Shown here one piece after another: positions 14,626 to 21,986 of a DNA stretch of 27,693 bases. Every line of letters starts with the position of its first letter. The stretch's first letter is position 1. Under the pieces are notes generated by a model. It did not search any database. It had not been told where the DNA came from and saw only the letters and a program-made list of their open reading frames with translations. A program made the position numbers and the translations under genes. This DNA comes from Bacillota bacterium (GTDB lineage Bacteria > Bacillota > Clostridia > Oscillospirales > Acutalibacteraceae), in NCBI GenBank assembly GCA_023401495.1, contig JAEXDU010000244.1:1-27693 (forward strand), given 5' to 3'.

Positions 14626-15507
14626 TTATTTTAGCCGTCCGGCAAAAAAACTTTCACTCGTTTTGCCGGGAGCGCGCAAAAAACGCCCCAGAAGATACAG
14701 ACTTTCCGGATCGCGGGTAATATCGTTGATCCGTTCCTCACAGCTTAAAGAGGCTCGAAAACCCATTGTGTGCACGACCGGGAAGGATTCTTTGCTGATG
14801 ATTCCAAACGGATAGGTAAACGCAGTGGGCGTCCACCCCGTGTGGGAGCGGACAAGCTCCTGCATTTCGGTCAAATCACTGGTCAAAAGCGACGTATATG
14901 CCTCTATACTTTCCCGTTTGTTCTTCTGCGCGCCAAGACGCCCTGTATCGGCGGTTCCGTGCAGATGGTAGCTGTGATTTTGAATCTCTACCATGCCGGA
15001 TTGTATCATTTCGTTGATTTCCGTCCAGGTAATGTGAGAATATAGTTCATTTTCCTCACCGGACTCACTGTACTTTTGCGTAAAATACCCGATCGGCGAG
15101 ATCACGATCTTCATATTATATTTTAAGGACAAGGGGTAGGCATACAAATAGTTGTTATAGTATCCGTCGTCAAAGGTGAGCATCACGGGCTTTTCCGGCA
15201 AAGGCTTATCATTGTCGACATAATCGATAAGGTCCTGAACCACTACCGCGGTATAGCCCTTCTCTTTTAAATATTTCATGTCGCTTTCCAGCAGCTGTGG
15301 GGAGATCATATAGGTTCCCTGGTGCCGGCTGTCCTTTACTATCCCGTGGTACATTACAATCGTGAGCGGCACCCCTTCAAATTTTCGGTTGATGCCCAGC
15401 GCACCCACGGTGGCCCCTGTCACACCGGTGACCAGCAGAATCATAACCATTAACAGAGCGGCCAGACTTTTTTTATTTCGAAGACTGACAGTGAAAAACA
15501 TGAGCAT
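14626..15507 (-). CDS. Membrane-anchored polysaccharide deacetylase (NodB family)
   Basis: A 293-residue protein predicted to deacetylate N-acetylated glycans (peptidoglycan or surface polysaccharide) outside the membrane. One N-terminal membrane segment (about 14-37) is followed by the NodB domain. TFDDGYYNNY gives the metal and base aspartates (D113-D114); NHSYHLHG gives the histidine ligands (H178 and probably H183); the later motif FTYPFG is also family-typical. Two ATGs lie two codons apart: 15507, only three bases after AAAGGGG, and 15501 with better spacing; the second may be the true start. A downstream amidase gene on the same strand suggests a small wall-remodelling operon. Confidence 0.88.
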   Translation of the reverse strand: MLMFFTVSLRNKKSLAALLMVMILLVTGVTGATVGALGINRKFEGVPLTIVMYHGIVKDSRHQGTYMISPQLLESDMKYLKEKGYTAVVVQDLIDYVDNDKPLPEKPVMLTFDDGYYNNYLYAYPLSLKYNMKIVISPIGYFTQKYSESGEENELYSHITWTEINEMIQSGMVEIQNHSYHLHGTADTGRLGAQKNKRESIEAYTSLLTSDLTEMQELVRSHTGWTPTAFTYPFGIISKESFPVVHTMGFRASLSCEERINDITRDPESLYLLGRFLRAPGKTSESFFAGRLK

Positions 15508-15646
15508 AGGCCCCTTTTCTTTTTATAATGAAGTCAATTACTTGCAACCTGGAGAAAGAAGGAAACATCACAACAATCTGTTGATTCACATTTTTGAGCG
15601 TAATAAAAGCCTACTCAAATAGAAAGTAAGCTTTTCGATTATTTTC

Positions 15647-15675
15647 TTGTATTTTTTTATGACCCATGATATACT
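15647..15675 (+). promoter_or_regulatory. Promoter of the transglutaminase/pilus-like operon
   Basis: TTGTAT (15647-15652), 17 bases, TATACT (15670-15675). Transcription should begin near 15682, leaving a leader of about 140 bases before the first gene at 15822. The divergent region 15508-15821 also holds a hairpin around 15606-15634 (AAAAGC/GCTTTT arms). Confidence 0.75.
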
Positions 15676-15750
15676 AAAAATAAACAATAACTTTTCCTGA
15701 AATATCCAAATATTTCTTTGAATCAGATACTTTTCTCAGCAAAATAGGAC

Positions 15751-15776
15751 GATAAATCTATGTACATGGATTTATC
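15751..15776. promoter_or_regulatory. 26-bp near-perfect palindrome in the operon leader
   Basis: GATAAATC and GATTTATC flank a central ATGTACAT that is itself palindromic; only one base pair of the 26-bp dyad is mismatched. It lies about 70 bases after the predicted transcription start and 46 before the first ATG. It could be a repressor operator or an RNA hairpin. Confidence 0.55.
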
Positions 15777-15821
15777 AATCTGTTCTAAATTTGTGCAATT
15801 CGTTTTTTCGGAGGCTTTCCC

Positions 15822-16820
15822 ATGAAAAAGTTAAGATTACCGCGCCCTAAAAAAATAACTGCGCTTTGTTTGCTGCTTGCCAGTACCTCGCTGCTCGGCG
15901 CATGCGCACCGGTCACTTCTGCTGAGGTTACGGCCCACAACAGCGTTTTATCCGCAGCGGCTCTTCTGAACCGTCCCGCCGCCGCAAATACGGAAAACCG
16001 CGTCTCCGCGTCGAATGACAGCGTTTTGAAGCAGATGGCCTATGAATCTGTTCCGTTCCAAACGACTGCATCAGCCGTGTACTCCCGTAACGGCGTTATC
16101 ATTGATGCCAGCACCGCTTCTAATGGCTATGTTCAGATCAAATATGCGGGCGCCGAAAAGCGGCTGAAGGTTCAGATCAGAAAGGACAGTGCGGCCTACA
16201 ATTATGATTTGAACAGCAACGGCGTTCCGGAAGCATACTCCCTGCAAATGGGAAGCGGACAGTATTCCATCCGCGTTCTGGAAAACGTATCCGGAAATTA
16301 CTATAAAGAATTATATAATCTTCCTCTGGCGGTGACGCTCTCGAGCGAAACGGCTCCATTTCTGCATGCAAATCAGTATGTTAATTACAGTGCTTCCTCT
16401 TTGGCGGCACAAAAGGCTGCTGAGCTGTGTGCAACCTCCAGCACCGACGTGGAAAAACTCAAAGTCATTTACAACTATATGATCCAAAACATTAAATATG
16501 ATTACGATAAGGCTGCCAAGGTAACCTCCAGCTATGTACCGAATGTGGACGCGGTTTTGACTGCGCAGAAGGGCATCTGCTTTGATTACTCTTCTCTCAT
16601 GGCGGCGATGCTCCGTTCCCAGGGGATTCCCTCTAAAGTGGTGGTTGGCTCTGTTGACACACTTGCCGTCACACATGCCTGGAATGAAGTCTATTTACAG
16701 GGGACCGGATGGATCACCATCAAGATCGAGGTATCCAAAACAGGCTGGAATCTGATGGATCCCACACTGGGTGCGTCCAATACCATCGGAGCCGGATACA
16801 CGGCGGCCCGTATCTATTAA
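15822..16820 (+). CDS. Transglutaminase-like lipoprotein
   Basis: A 332-residue predicted lipoprotein: a positively charged N-terminus and hydrophobic stretch lead to the lipobox LLGAC with C28. After a linker, residues about 70-170 form a beta-rich region, and about 190-332 form a transglutaminase-like domain with triad C253 (GICFDYSSLMAAML), H285 (THAWNEVY) and D313 (WNLMDPT). The family contains both crosslinking enzymes and cysteine peptidases; which applies here is unknown. GGAGG lies eight bases before ATG 15822. It is the first gene of the operon, 24 bases before the PilC-like gene, so an extracytoplasmic role with the filament system (crosslinking or processing) is an inference from context. 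Confidence 0.87.
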   Translation: MKKLRLPRPKKITALCLLLASTSLLGACAPVTSAEVTAHNSVLSAAALLNRPAAANTENRVSASNDSVLKQMAYESVPFQTTASAVYSRNGVIIDASTASNGYVQIKYAGAEKRLKVQIRKDSAAYNYDLNSNGVPEAYSLQMGSGQYSIRVLENVSGNYYKELYNLPLAVTLSSETAPFLHANQYVNYSASSLAAQKAAELCATSSTDVEKLKVIYNYMIQNIKYDYDKAAKVTSSYVPNVDAVLTAQKGICFDYSSLMAAMLRSQGIPSKVVVGSVDTLAVTHAWNEVYLQGTGWITIKIEVSKTGWNLMDPTLGASNTIGAGYTAARIY

Positions 16821-16844
16821 CCGACGAGAGCCGGAGGAAACAAC

Positions 16845-17897
16845 ATGCAACAAAAAGCACGTACCGTTTTTACAGCAGGTGAGCTTTCGTTGATCTGCTC
16901 ACAAATTTCCTGGATGTTAGAATCGGCAATTCCTTTGGAAGAAGGAATTGCCGTAATTTGTGAAAACACTGAAAATCCCAGGCAGAAAAAGATGCTTCAA
17001 AGCGTGTGCGACACCGTCAACCAGAGCGGCTCGTTCAGTCAGGCCATCCGCGAATCCGGTTTCTTCCCTTCCTACATGGTTTCTATGGTAGAAATCGGGA
17101 AAAAAACCGGCAGACTGGACGACGTGATGGCCGGTCTGGCCGTTTACTATGAACGGGAGGATCAGATCTGGCGTCAGGTCAAGGGGGCAGTCACCTATCC
17201 TCTGGTACTCATTTTTATGGTTGCGGCAATTCTTGGCGTGCTTTCCGCAAAGATTCTGCCGGTATTTCAGCAGGTATTCGATGGTCTGGGCGAGGATTAC
17301 TCCGCCGTTTCGTTTCGTGCGGTCAACATGGGGATCGCCGCCGGTCGGGTCACCGTGGTCATTATGCTTTTGGCAGGGCTTTCTATCCTTCTTGCCCTCC
17401 TGTTCGCCGGAACCCAGCGCGGCCACGCCGCTTTTCTTTCCGTCTGCTACCGAATCCCTTTCCTCGCCAGAATCATCAATCGGATCGATTCCGCTCAGTT
17501 TGCTTCCGCGCTGTCCATCCTGCTCAGCAGCGGTTACGACGTTTCGGAATCCCTGCATCTGATGCCGGAACTTCTGCAAAACCCACGCAACCTTGAAAAC
17601 GCGAAGAAAGCGGCTCAGGCTGTGGAGGATGGAGTCTCCCTTTCAGCCGCCCTGCGGCAGACCGAGCTCTTCTCCGGGCCGCGCTACAGCATGATCCGCG
17701 TGGGAGAAAGCGCCGGCAGCATAGAAAAAGTTCTGTCGAAAATAGCCGACATCGATACCGAGGAAGCTTTGGAGCTGATGAACCGGAAAATCGCCCTGAT
17801 TGAACCGGTTTTGGTCGGTCTGGTTTCTGTGGTGATCGGTGCGCTTCTGCTTTCCGTAATGCTGCCGCTGATTGGGATTATGACCAGCATGATTTAG
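16845..17897 (+). CDS. pilC: Type IV pilus/type II secretion inner-membrane platform protein (PilC/GspF)
   Basis: A 350-residue polytopic protein with two tandem T2SSF domains. The first has EIGKKTGRLDDVMAGLAVYYERE; the second has RVGESAGSIEKVLSKIADI; membrane segments lie at about 118-140, 167-190 and 320-345. It anchors the assembly ATPase and organises pilin insertion or extraction in type IV filament systems. At 350 residues it is shorter than classical PilC (about 400) and lacks most of the N-terminal extension. GGAGG lies seven bases before the ATG. It is 24 bases after the transglutaminase gene and 12 before the next gene. An early coding segment holds a perfect 12-bp inverted repeat. 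Confidence 0.9.
   Translation: MQQKARTVFTAGELSLICSQISWMLESAIPLEEGIAVICENTENPRQKKMLQSVCDTVNQSGSFSQAIRESGFFPSYMVSMVEIGKKTGRLDDVMAGLAVYYEREDQIWRQVKGAVTYPLVLIFMVAAILGVLSAKILPVFQQVFDGLGEDYSAVSFRAVNMGIAAGRVTVVIMLLAGLSILLALLFAGTQRGHAAFLSVCYRIPFLARIINRIDSAQFASALSILLSSGYDVSESLHLMPELLQNPRNLENAKKAAQAVEDGVSLSAALRQTELFSGPRYSMIRVGESAGSIEKVLSKIADIDTEEALELMNRKIALIEPVLVGLVSVVIGALLLSVMLPLIGIMTSMI
16924..16953 (+). repeat. Perfect 12-bp inverted repeat inside pilC
   Basis: CGGCAATTCCTT (16924-16935) and its exact complement (16942-16953) flank a 6-base loop, codons about 27-36 of pilC. In the mRNA it would form a strong hairpin near the start of the gene. Confidence 0.7.
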
Positions 17898-17909
17898 AGA
17901 GGGATTTTC

Positions 17910-18224
17910 ATGAACATGCGCCGTTTCTTATCTTTGGCCCTGTTTGCAGTGCTTCTTGCCGCCCTTTCAATCGGTTTTACCCATCTGGAGCGGGTCAATC
18001 ACCAGAATGCCGGCAATCTGCTGCTTCAAAAAATCGACCGGGCCGTCATCAACTGCTATGCGATCGAGGGAACCTACCCACCCAGCTTTGCATATCTGGA
18101 AGAAAACTACGGAATCCACATTGACGACAAAAAATACTACGTCGACTATCAGATTTTCGCTTCGAACATTAAGCCCGAAATTCGCCTTGTGGAGCGGGGA
18201 CATTCTGAGGAGGCCAAGCCGTGA
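17910..18224 (+). CDS. Small membrane-anchored protein of the pilus-like operon
   Basis: A 104-residue protein with one N-terminal membrane segment (about 5-23) and a short polar part with the pattern INCYAIEGTYPPSFAYLEENYGI, the style of small pilin/pseudopilin headpieces. GFTHLE occurs at residues 22-27, resembling a prepilin cleavage motif, but it follows rather than precedes the hydrophobic segment, so it is unlikely to be a processing site. No enzymatic motif is present. AGAGAGGG lies about seven bases before ATG 17910. The stop overlaps the next start (GTGA), implying translational coupling. The role in the filament complex is inferred from position only. Confidence 0.72.
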   Translation: MNMRRFLSLALFAVLLAALSIGFTHLERVNHQNAGNLLLQKIDRAVINCYAIEGTYPPSFAYLEENYGIHIDDKKYYVDYQIFASNIKPEIRLVERGHSEEAKP

Positions 18225-18694
18225 ACCCAAAAGCACACCAGTCCACGCAAACCCTCTTCGCTCTGCTGATTGCCTGTGTTTTCACCGCCGCTTCGCTTTT
18301 TCTGGTGGTATTGGGAGCTGATTCCTACCGGAACAGTCTGCACTCGATCACTGTCAATCATCAGATTCGTGCTGCACTCTCTTATACGGCCAACCAGATT
18401 CGTTCCGCAGACAACGCAGAGAATATTTCAATTGAGTCGCTCGACGGTCAGCAGGTGCTGTTGATCCGTTCTGAGGAAGCCGAGCGGAACGGAAACACCT
18501 ATCTGTATTTCCGTGGCGGATATTTAATGGAGCTTTTTGCCGGCGGTCAGGACCCTTTTGAGCCGGAATATGGAGAGAAAATAACGGAGATCAAACAATT
18601 TGCCGTGACAAAAAGCGGCAATTTATTTGTTGTCTCTGCGACTGCTCTGAACGGCAGGCAATTTTCAGTTTCTGTCTGCCCAAGAGCCTCTTAA
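18221..18694 (+). CDS. DUF4860-like single-pass protein of the pilus-like operon
   Basis: A 157-residue protein starting with GTG (18221), overlapping the previous stop by four bases with GAGGAGG upstream. One membrane segment (about 12-34) is followed by a polar domain: SYRNSLHSITVNHQIRAALSYTANQIRSAD, then beta-rich sequence to LNGRQFSVSVCPRAS. This agrees with DUF4860 proteins, which I recall as neighbours of T2SF/PilT-type genes in Clostridia; the match is from memory. The layout (N-terminal helix plus globular domain) is that of a minor pseudopilin such as GspJ/ComGF, but there is no G|FxxxE cleavage motif. Function inferred from context. Confidence 0.75.
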   Translation: MNPKAHQSTQTLFALLIACVFTAASLFLVVLGADSYRNSLHSITVNHQIRAALSYTANQIRSADNAENISIESLDGQQVLLIRSEEAERNGNTYLYFRGGYLMELFAGGQDPFEPEYGEKITEIKQFAVTKSGNLFVVSATALNGRQFSVSVCPRAS

Positions 18695-18713
18695 CAGAAT
18701 GAGGTGAAGCCTG

Positions 18714-19178
18714 ATGAAATACGCCGTGCGGATTCATCCTTTTTTTATAGAAATTCTTTTTGTGATCTTTTTTCTCGCAGTTTCTTCTGTCGCCGTATTG
18801 CAGATTTATGTTGCAACGAACACCGCCGCAAAAAAGAACACAGATACCCAGTTTGCCATGGCAGCCGCGCAAACGGCTGCAGAAACACTGCACTCTGTTA
18901 AAAGCCCCGCTGACGCAGAGCAGGCCTTGGGCGAAAAGAAAACGACAGAGCAGGGTGAGATTTTTCTCACCCAATATGACGAGAACTGGGCCCCGGTTTC
19001 TTCGGGCGGCGTCTACTACGCGGAAAAGCAGCTTCAATCCTCCCCAGCAGAAGCCGGTACCATTACGACATTGCAGATTTCAGTTTATTCCGAGAAAAAC
19101 GATGATAAAAAAGAACTCTTCTCTCTGACCTCTCAGCGCTATTTCCCCTCTTCCGGCTCAGAACAGGGGGGCGCGTAG
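18714..19178 (+). CDS. Pseudopilin-like protein
   Basis: A 154-residue protein whose N-terminus, RIHPFFIEILFVIFFLAVSS, resembles a prepilin helix: charged leader, then a long hydrophobic stretch with a Glu. If His8 takes the place of the usual Gly at -1, the Glu falls at +5 as in true pilins (PFFIE). The non-Gly residue makes cleavage by a standard prepilin peptidase doubtful. The rest is a polar domain with VYYAEKQLQ...TTLQISVYSEK, like the beta part of GspI/ComGE-type minor pilins. GAGGTGA lies eight bases upstream. The next gene starts directly after the stop. An 8-bp perfect hairpin lies at 18953-18972 within the gene. Confidence 0.75.
   Translation: MKYAVRIHPFFIEILFVIFFLAVSSVAVLQIYVATNTAAKKNTDTQFAMAAAQTAAETLHSVKSPADAEQALGEKKTTEQGEIFLTQYDENWAPVSSGGVYYAEKQLQSSPAEAGTITTLQISVYSEKNDDKKELFSLTSQRYFPSSGSEQGGA
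18953..18972 (+). repeat. Perfect 8-bp hairpin inside the pseudopilin-like gene
   Basis: GGGTGAGA and TCTCACCC flank a TTTT loop. It is inside coding sequence. Together with the inverted repeat in pilC it may be an mRNA processing or pausing element, or chance. Confidence 0.5.
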
Positions 19179-19676
19179 ATGAAACGGAGCAGAAAAATGC
19201 CATTCCCGGGCGTAGGCCTTTCTTCCCTCTTTCTGGTGTTTGTGATTTTGTGCCTGACCGCCTTTGGAATCCTGTCCTTTTCCGCCGCAAAATCGGACTG
19301 GGACTTGACAAAAAAACACGTTCAAAGCGTTCAGGCCTATTATGCCGCCGACTCCAAGGCACAGCAGGTGCTGAGCGGCATTGACGCAAAGCTCTATCGC
19401 CTTCTTCAGGAAAATCCCGCGGTGAGCGAAACGGAACTGGCCCGGCACCTGAACGGTACGGTGATCGATGATGTTTCTTTATCTCTTACAGCGGATTCTT
19501 CCGGCAGTAAAATTGCTTTTTCAATACCTGCGGGTTCTGTTCAGGAAATTCAGGTGGAGATACAGCCCGTATCCGGGCCGGAGCGCTACCAGATTGTTAG
19601 TTACCGGCTGGCTGCTTCCAACGAATGGAACGGAGCCGATCAGCCGCTGGAGCTCTGGCAGGGCTCTCAGCCTTAA
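19179..19676 (+). CDS. PilX/GspK-like single-pass protein of the pilus-like operon
   Basis: A 165-residue protein with a basic leader (MKRSRKMPFPG), one membrane segment (about 13-35), then the stretch HVQSVQAYYAADSKAQQVLSGIDAKL, which recalls the region after the helix in PilX/GspK-type minor pilins (YYAADS.A). PG|VGLSS could be a processing site, with Gly at -1 but no Glu at +5, as in GspK. The C-terminal part is beta-rich. ATG 19179 follows the preceding stop with no gap, with GGGGGG upstream. The assignment rests on layout and neighbours. Confidence 0.72.
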   Translation: MKRSRKMPFPGVGLSSLFLVFVILCLTAFGILSFSAAKSDWDLTKKHVQSVQAYYAADSKAQQVLSGIDAKLYRLLQENPAVSETELARHLNGTVIDDVSLSLTADSSGSKIAFSIPAGSVQEIQVEIQPVSGPERYQIVSYRLAASNEWNGADQPLELWQGSQP

Positions 19677-19700
19677 CCGAAACGAAAGGAATCTCACCCC

Positions 19701-20762
19701 ATGGAAATGATGGAAATGCTTCAAACAGCCGTATCAAAAGGTGCATCCGATATTTTCATTATCTCCGGCTGCCCGGCTTCCTATAAAATCAACGACGTGA
19801 TCCAGCCGATGAATGAAGAAAAGCTGATGCCGGACAACGCAAAGCAGATGATCTCCCGCATATTTGAAATTGCGAGTCAGCGTGATTTTCAGTCCTTTTT
19901 GCAGAAGGGCGACGACGATTTCTCCTTTTCCATTCCCAAGCTGGGGCGCTTTCGCTGCAACGCATATCTGCAGCGGAATTCCTGTGCGGCCGTTCTTCGC
20001 ATTCTGGGATTTGAACTCCCCGAGCCTCATGCACTCCATATCCCTCAGGCTGTGATGGACCTTGCCAATAAAGAGCGGGGACTGGTTCTGATCACCGGCC
20101 CGGCCGGCAGCGGCAAAACCACCACTCTCGCGTGCCTGATCGAACAGATCAATCAAACGCGAAACAGCCATATTATTACGATTGAAGACCCGATTGAGTT
20201 TTTGCATGCACATAAAAAAAGCATTGTCAGCCAGCGCGAAATCGACAACGATACGCGGGGATATATCCCGGCGCTTCGCGCCGCGCTGCGGCAGGCGCCT
20301 GATGTGATTTTAATCGGTGAAATGCGTGACTACGAAACCATTTCAACGGCTGTAACGGCGGCCGAAACTGGCCAGCTGATCTTCTCTACGCTTCACACGC
20401 TTGGGGCTTCCAATGCAATCGACCGCATTGTCGATGTGTTCCCCCAGAACCAGCAGTATCAAATCCGCGTTCAGCTTTCGATGGTATTGCAGGCCGTAGT
20501 TTCCCAGCAGCTGATTCCCTCAATCGACGGCACCCTTGTTCCCGCATTTGAAATCCTGCTTGTCAACAGCGCGATCCGCCACATGATCCGCGAAGCGAAA
20601 ACCCATCAGATCGACAATGCCATTTCCGCAAATGCGGCGATCGGAATGCTCTCGATGGACAACGATCTGCTGCGCCTTTATCGGGAAGGGATCATTTCCA
20701 GGGAAAACGCGCTCACTTACTGCACCAATGTGGAATTGATGGATAAAAAGCTGTCTATGTGA
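19701..20762 (+). CDS. pilT: PilT-family type IV pilus ATPase
   Basis: A 353-residue secretion-superfamily ATPase, which in classical systems powers pilus retraction in the cytoplasm. N-terminal PAS-like domain (about 1-100: KGASDIFIISGCPASYKI). RecA-like core with Walker A GPAGSGKTTT (about 131-140), Asp box (TIEDPIEF), Walker B ILIGEMRD and His box STLHT. The C-terminal SAIRHMIREAKTHQID matches the PilT-specific AIRNLIRE motif. Length fits PilT (about 345-370), not the longer PilB/GspE, and no zinc-binding tetracysteine is present. It is the last gene of the operon, followed by a terminator. As no PilB lies in the window, this could be the only motor of the locus, or extension may use a PilB encoded elsewhere. 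Confidence 0.93.
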   Translation: MEMMEMLQTAVSKGASDIFIISGCPASYKINDVIQPMNEEKLMPDNAKQMISRIFEIASQRDFQSFLQKGDDDFSFSIPKLGRFRCNAYLQRNSCAAVLRILGFELPEPHALHIPQAVMDLANKERGLVLITGPAGSGKTTTLACLIEQINQTRNSHIITIEDPIEFLHAHKKSIVSQREIDNDTRGYIPALRAALRQAPDVILIGEMRDYETISTAVTAAETGQLIFSTLHTLGASNAIDRIVDVFPQNQQYQIRVQLSMVLQAVVSQQLIPSIDGTLVPAFEILLVNSAIRHMIREAKTHQIDNAISANAAIGMLSMDNDLLRLYREGIISRENALTYCTNVELMDKKLSM

Positions 20763-20805
20763 TTTTCTGTCAGCATAGCCAGAAACACATATCTTTCTAA
20801 AAAAA

Positions 20806-20845
20806 GAAAGCTCCTGTTCCAGATTCTTCGGAACAGAAGCTTTTT
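20806..20845 (+). terminator. Terminator of the pilus-like operon
   Basis: AAAGCT-CTGTTCC pairs with GGAACAG-AGCTTT (one bulge or mismatch), ending in T5. It lies 44 bases after the pilT stop. Confidence 0.88.
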
Positions 20846-20877
20846 AATGATCCGGTTTGCGCTCGGCAAACCATATT

Positions 20878-20924
20878 TAAAGGGCCTCCGGAGACTGAAC
20901 AATCCGTCTCTGGAGGCCCCTTTT
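20878..20924. terminator. Bidirectional terminator between pilT and PAQR gene
   Basis: AGGGCCTCC-GAGAC pairs with GTCTC-GGAGGCCCC, followed by TTTT on the plus strand and TTTAAAT on the minus strand. It ends the hemolysin III-like gene (minus, ending at 20943) and backs up the pilus-operon terminator. Confidence 0.85.
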
Positions 20925-20942
20925 CTTATTTCAAATCTTTTT

Positions 20943-21683
20943 TTACAACAGTTCTACCACATGATAAATCATAAAGAAATGCAGGATGCTGCCGGCCAGT
21001 ACAAACAGGTGCCACACGCAGTGCAGGTAAGGGATCTTCTTCCCCTTCTGATAAATCAGAGCGCCCACCGTATAAGCAACGCCGCCTGCAATCAATAAAA
21101 TCAAATCGCGCAGCTGGAGCGCCTGAATCAAAGGCCCGAATGCAAACACGACGATCCAGCCCATCGCAATGTAGCAGATCATCGATAGCTTGCGAAAACG
21201 CTCCATATCCACTATATTCAGAAGGATGCCGGCAATAGCGGCGGCCCATACAATAGAAAAAAGGACAAAGCCCGTTTTCCCCGCCAAGGCGATCAATGTG
21301 ATCGGCGTATAGGAACCGGCAATCAGCAGAAAGATGGTACAATGATCCAGCACCTGAAACACGCGCTTTGCCTTGCACACGCCAAAGGCATGGTACATGG
21401 TAGAAACAAAATACAGCAAAAAGAGAGTTACTGCATAAATGCTGACAACCGCCTGTGGAAAAATCTCTTTGGGAGCCGCAGCCTGCAGGACAAATAAGGC
21501 TACCAGCGCCAAAACGGCCCCGATGCCGTGTGTAACCGCATTGGCAACCTCTTCTCCTACACTGTACGACGGCAATCCCAATTCACAGCGCCTGGTTTTA
21601 CGCCACTCGTTTTTCTCTTCTCTTGTTTTTTCTTTGAGCGCATAGCCATTTAAGTGCAGCGCCCGTTCTGATTGTTCTGCCAA
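20943..21683 (-). CDS. trhA: Hemolysin III/PAQR family membrane protein (TrhA-like)
   Basis: A 246-residue protein with seven membrane segments (from about 45 on) and the conserved PAQR residues: E44/N48 with H52 (EEVANAVTHGIG), STMYHAFG (H98), VLDHCTIF (D113-H114) and the C-terminal HCVWHLFVLAGSILHF, likely zinc ligands. Bacterial members are called hemolysin III; TrhA of Bacillus has been linked to membrane energetics and fluidity, while a true cytolytic role is doubtful. The start is TTG at 21683, nine bases after GGAGG; no ATG is better placed. It has its own promoter with an inverted repeat across the -10 region and its own terminator. Confidence 0.9.
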   Translation of the reverse strand: MAEQSERALHLNGYALKEKTREEKNEWRKTRRCELGLPSYSVGEEVANAVTHGIGAVLALVALFVLQAAAPKEIFPQAVVSIYAVTLFLLYFVSTMYHAFGVCKAKRVFQVLDHCTIFLLIAGSYTPITLIALAGKTGFVLFSIVWAAAIAGILLNIVDMERFRKLSMICYIAMGWIVVFAFGPLIQALQLRDLILLIAGGVAYTVGALIYQKGKKIPYLHCVWHLFVLAGSILHFFMIYHVVELL

Positions 21684-21731
21684 TTTGAGGCACCTCCGTC
21701 CTGTGTAATGTAGTTTTAAAAACTAGATGTT

Positions 21732-21766
21732 ATCATTATATTAATCCTAATGATTTAGTTTGTCAA
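21732..21766 (-). promoter_or_regulatory. PAQR gene promoter with overlapping inverted repeat
   Basis: Minus strand TTGACA (21761-21766), 17 bases, TAATAT (21738-21743). ATCATTA-N9-TAATGAT (21732-21754) is a perfect 7-bp inverted repeat over the -10 box and spacer, with outer AACTA/TAGTT arms. This is a plausible operator for a dimeric repressor. Confidence 0.65.
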
Positions 21767-21890
21767 TTGATTTCAGATAAAATTTTATTAAATTTTAAAA
21801 TTAAAAATGCCTTTGATTTTCATGAAAATGGATTTTTCTTTCCCAAAACAGCTTGAACAGAAAAAATGAAAATATACACTTTCAGCGGTA

Positions 21891-21923
21891 AAAAAGATGG
21901 TTCCAGCCAGAGCCAAAACCATC
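21891..21923 (-). terminator. Terminator of the DUF3006-ended operon
   Basis: On the minus strand GATGGTT (21917-21923) pairs with AACCATC (21896-21902), followed by TTTTTTA. It lies 64 bases after the DUF3006 gene. The rest of the spacer 21684-21986 is AT-rich and shows only the PAQR promoter. Confidence 0.75.
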
Positions 21924-21986
21924 CTTTCCTGCTGCGCAGCATTTCATTTTCCGAATCATTTTCTGGATTGCTTACTGCAAAAAAAA

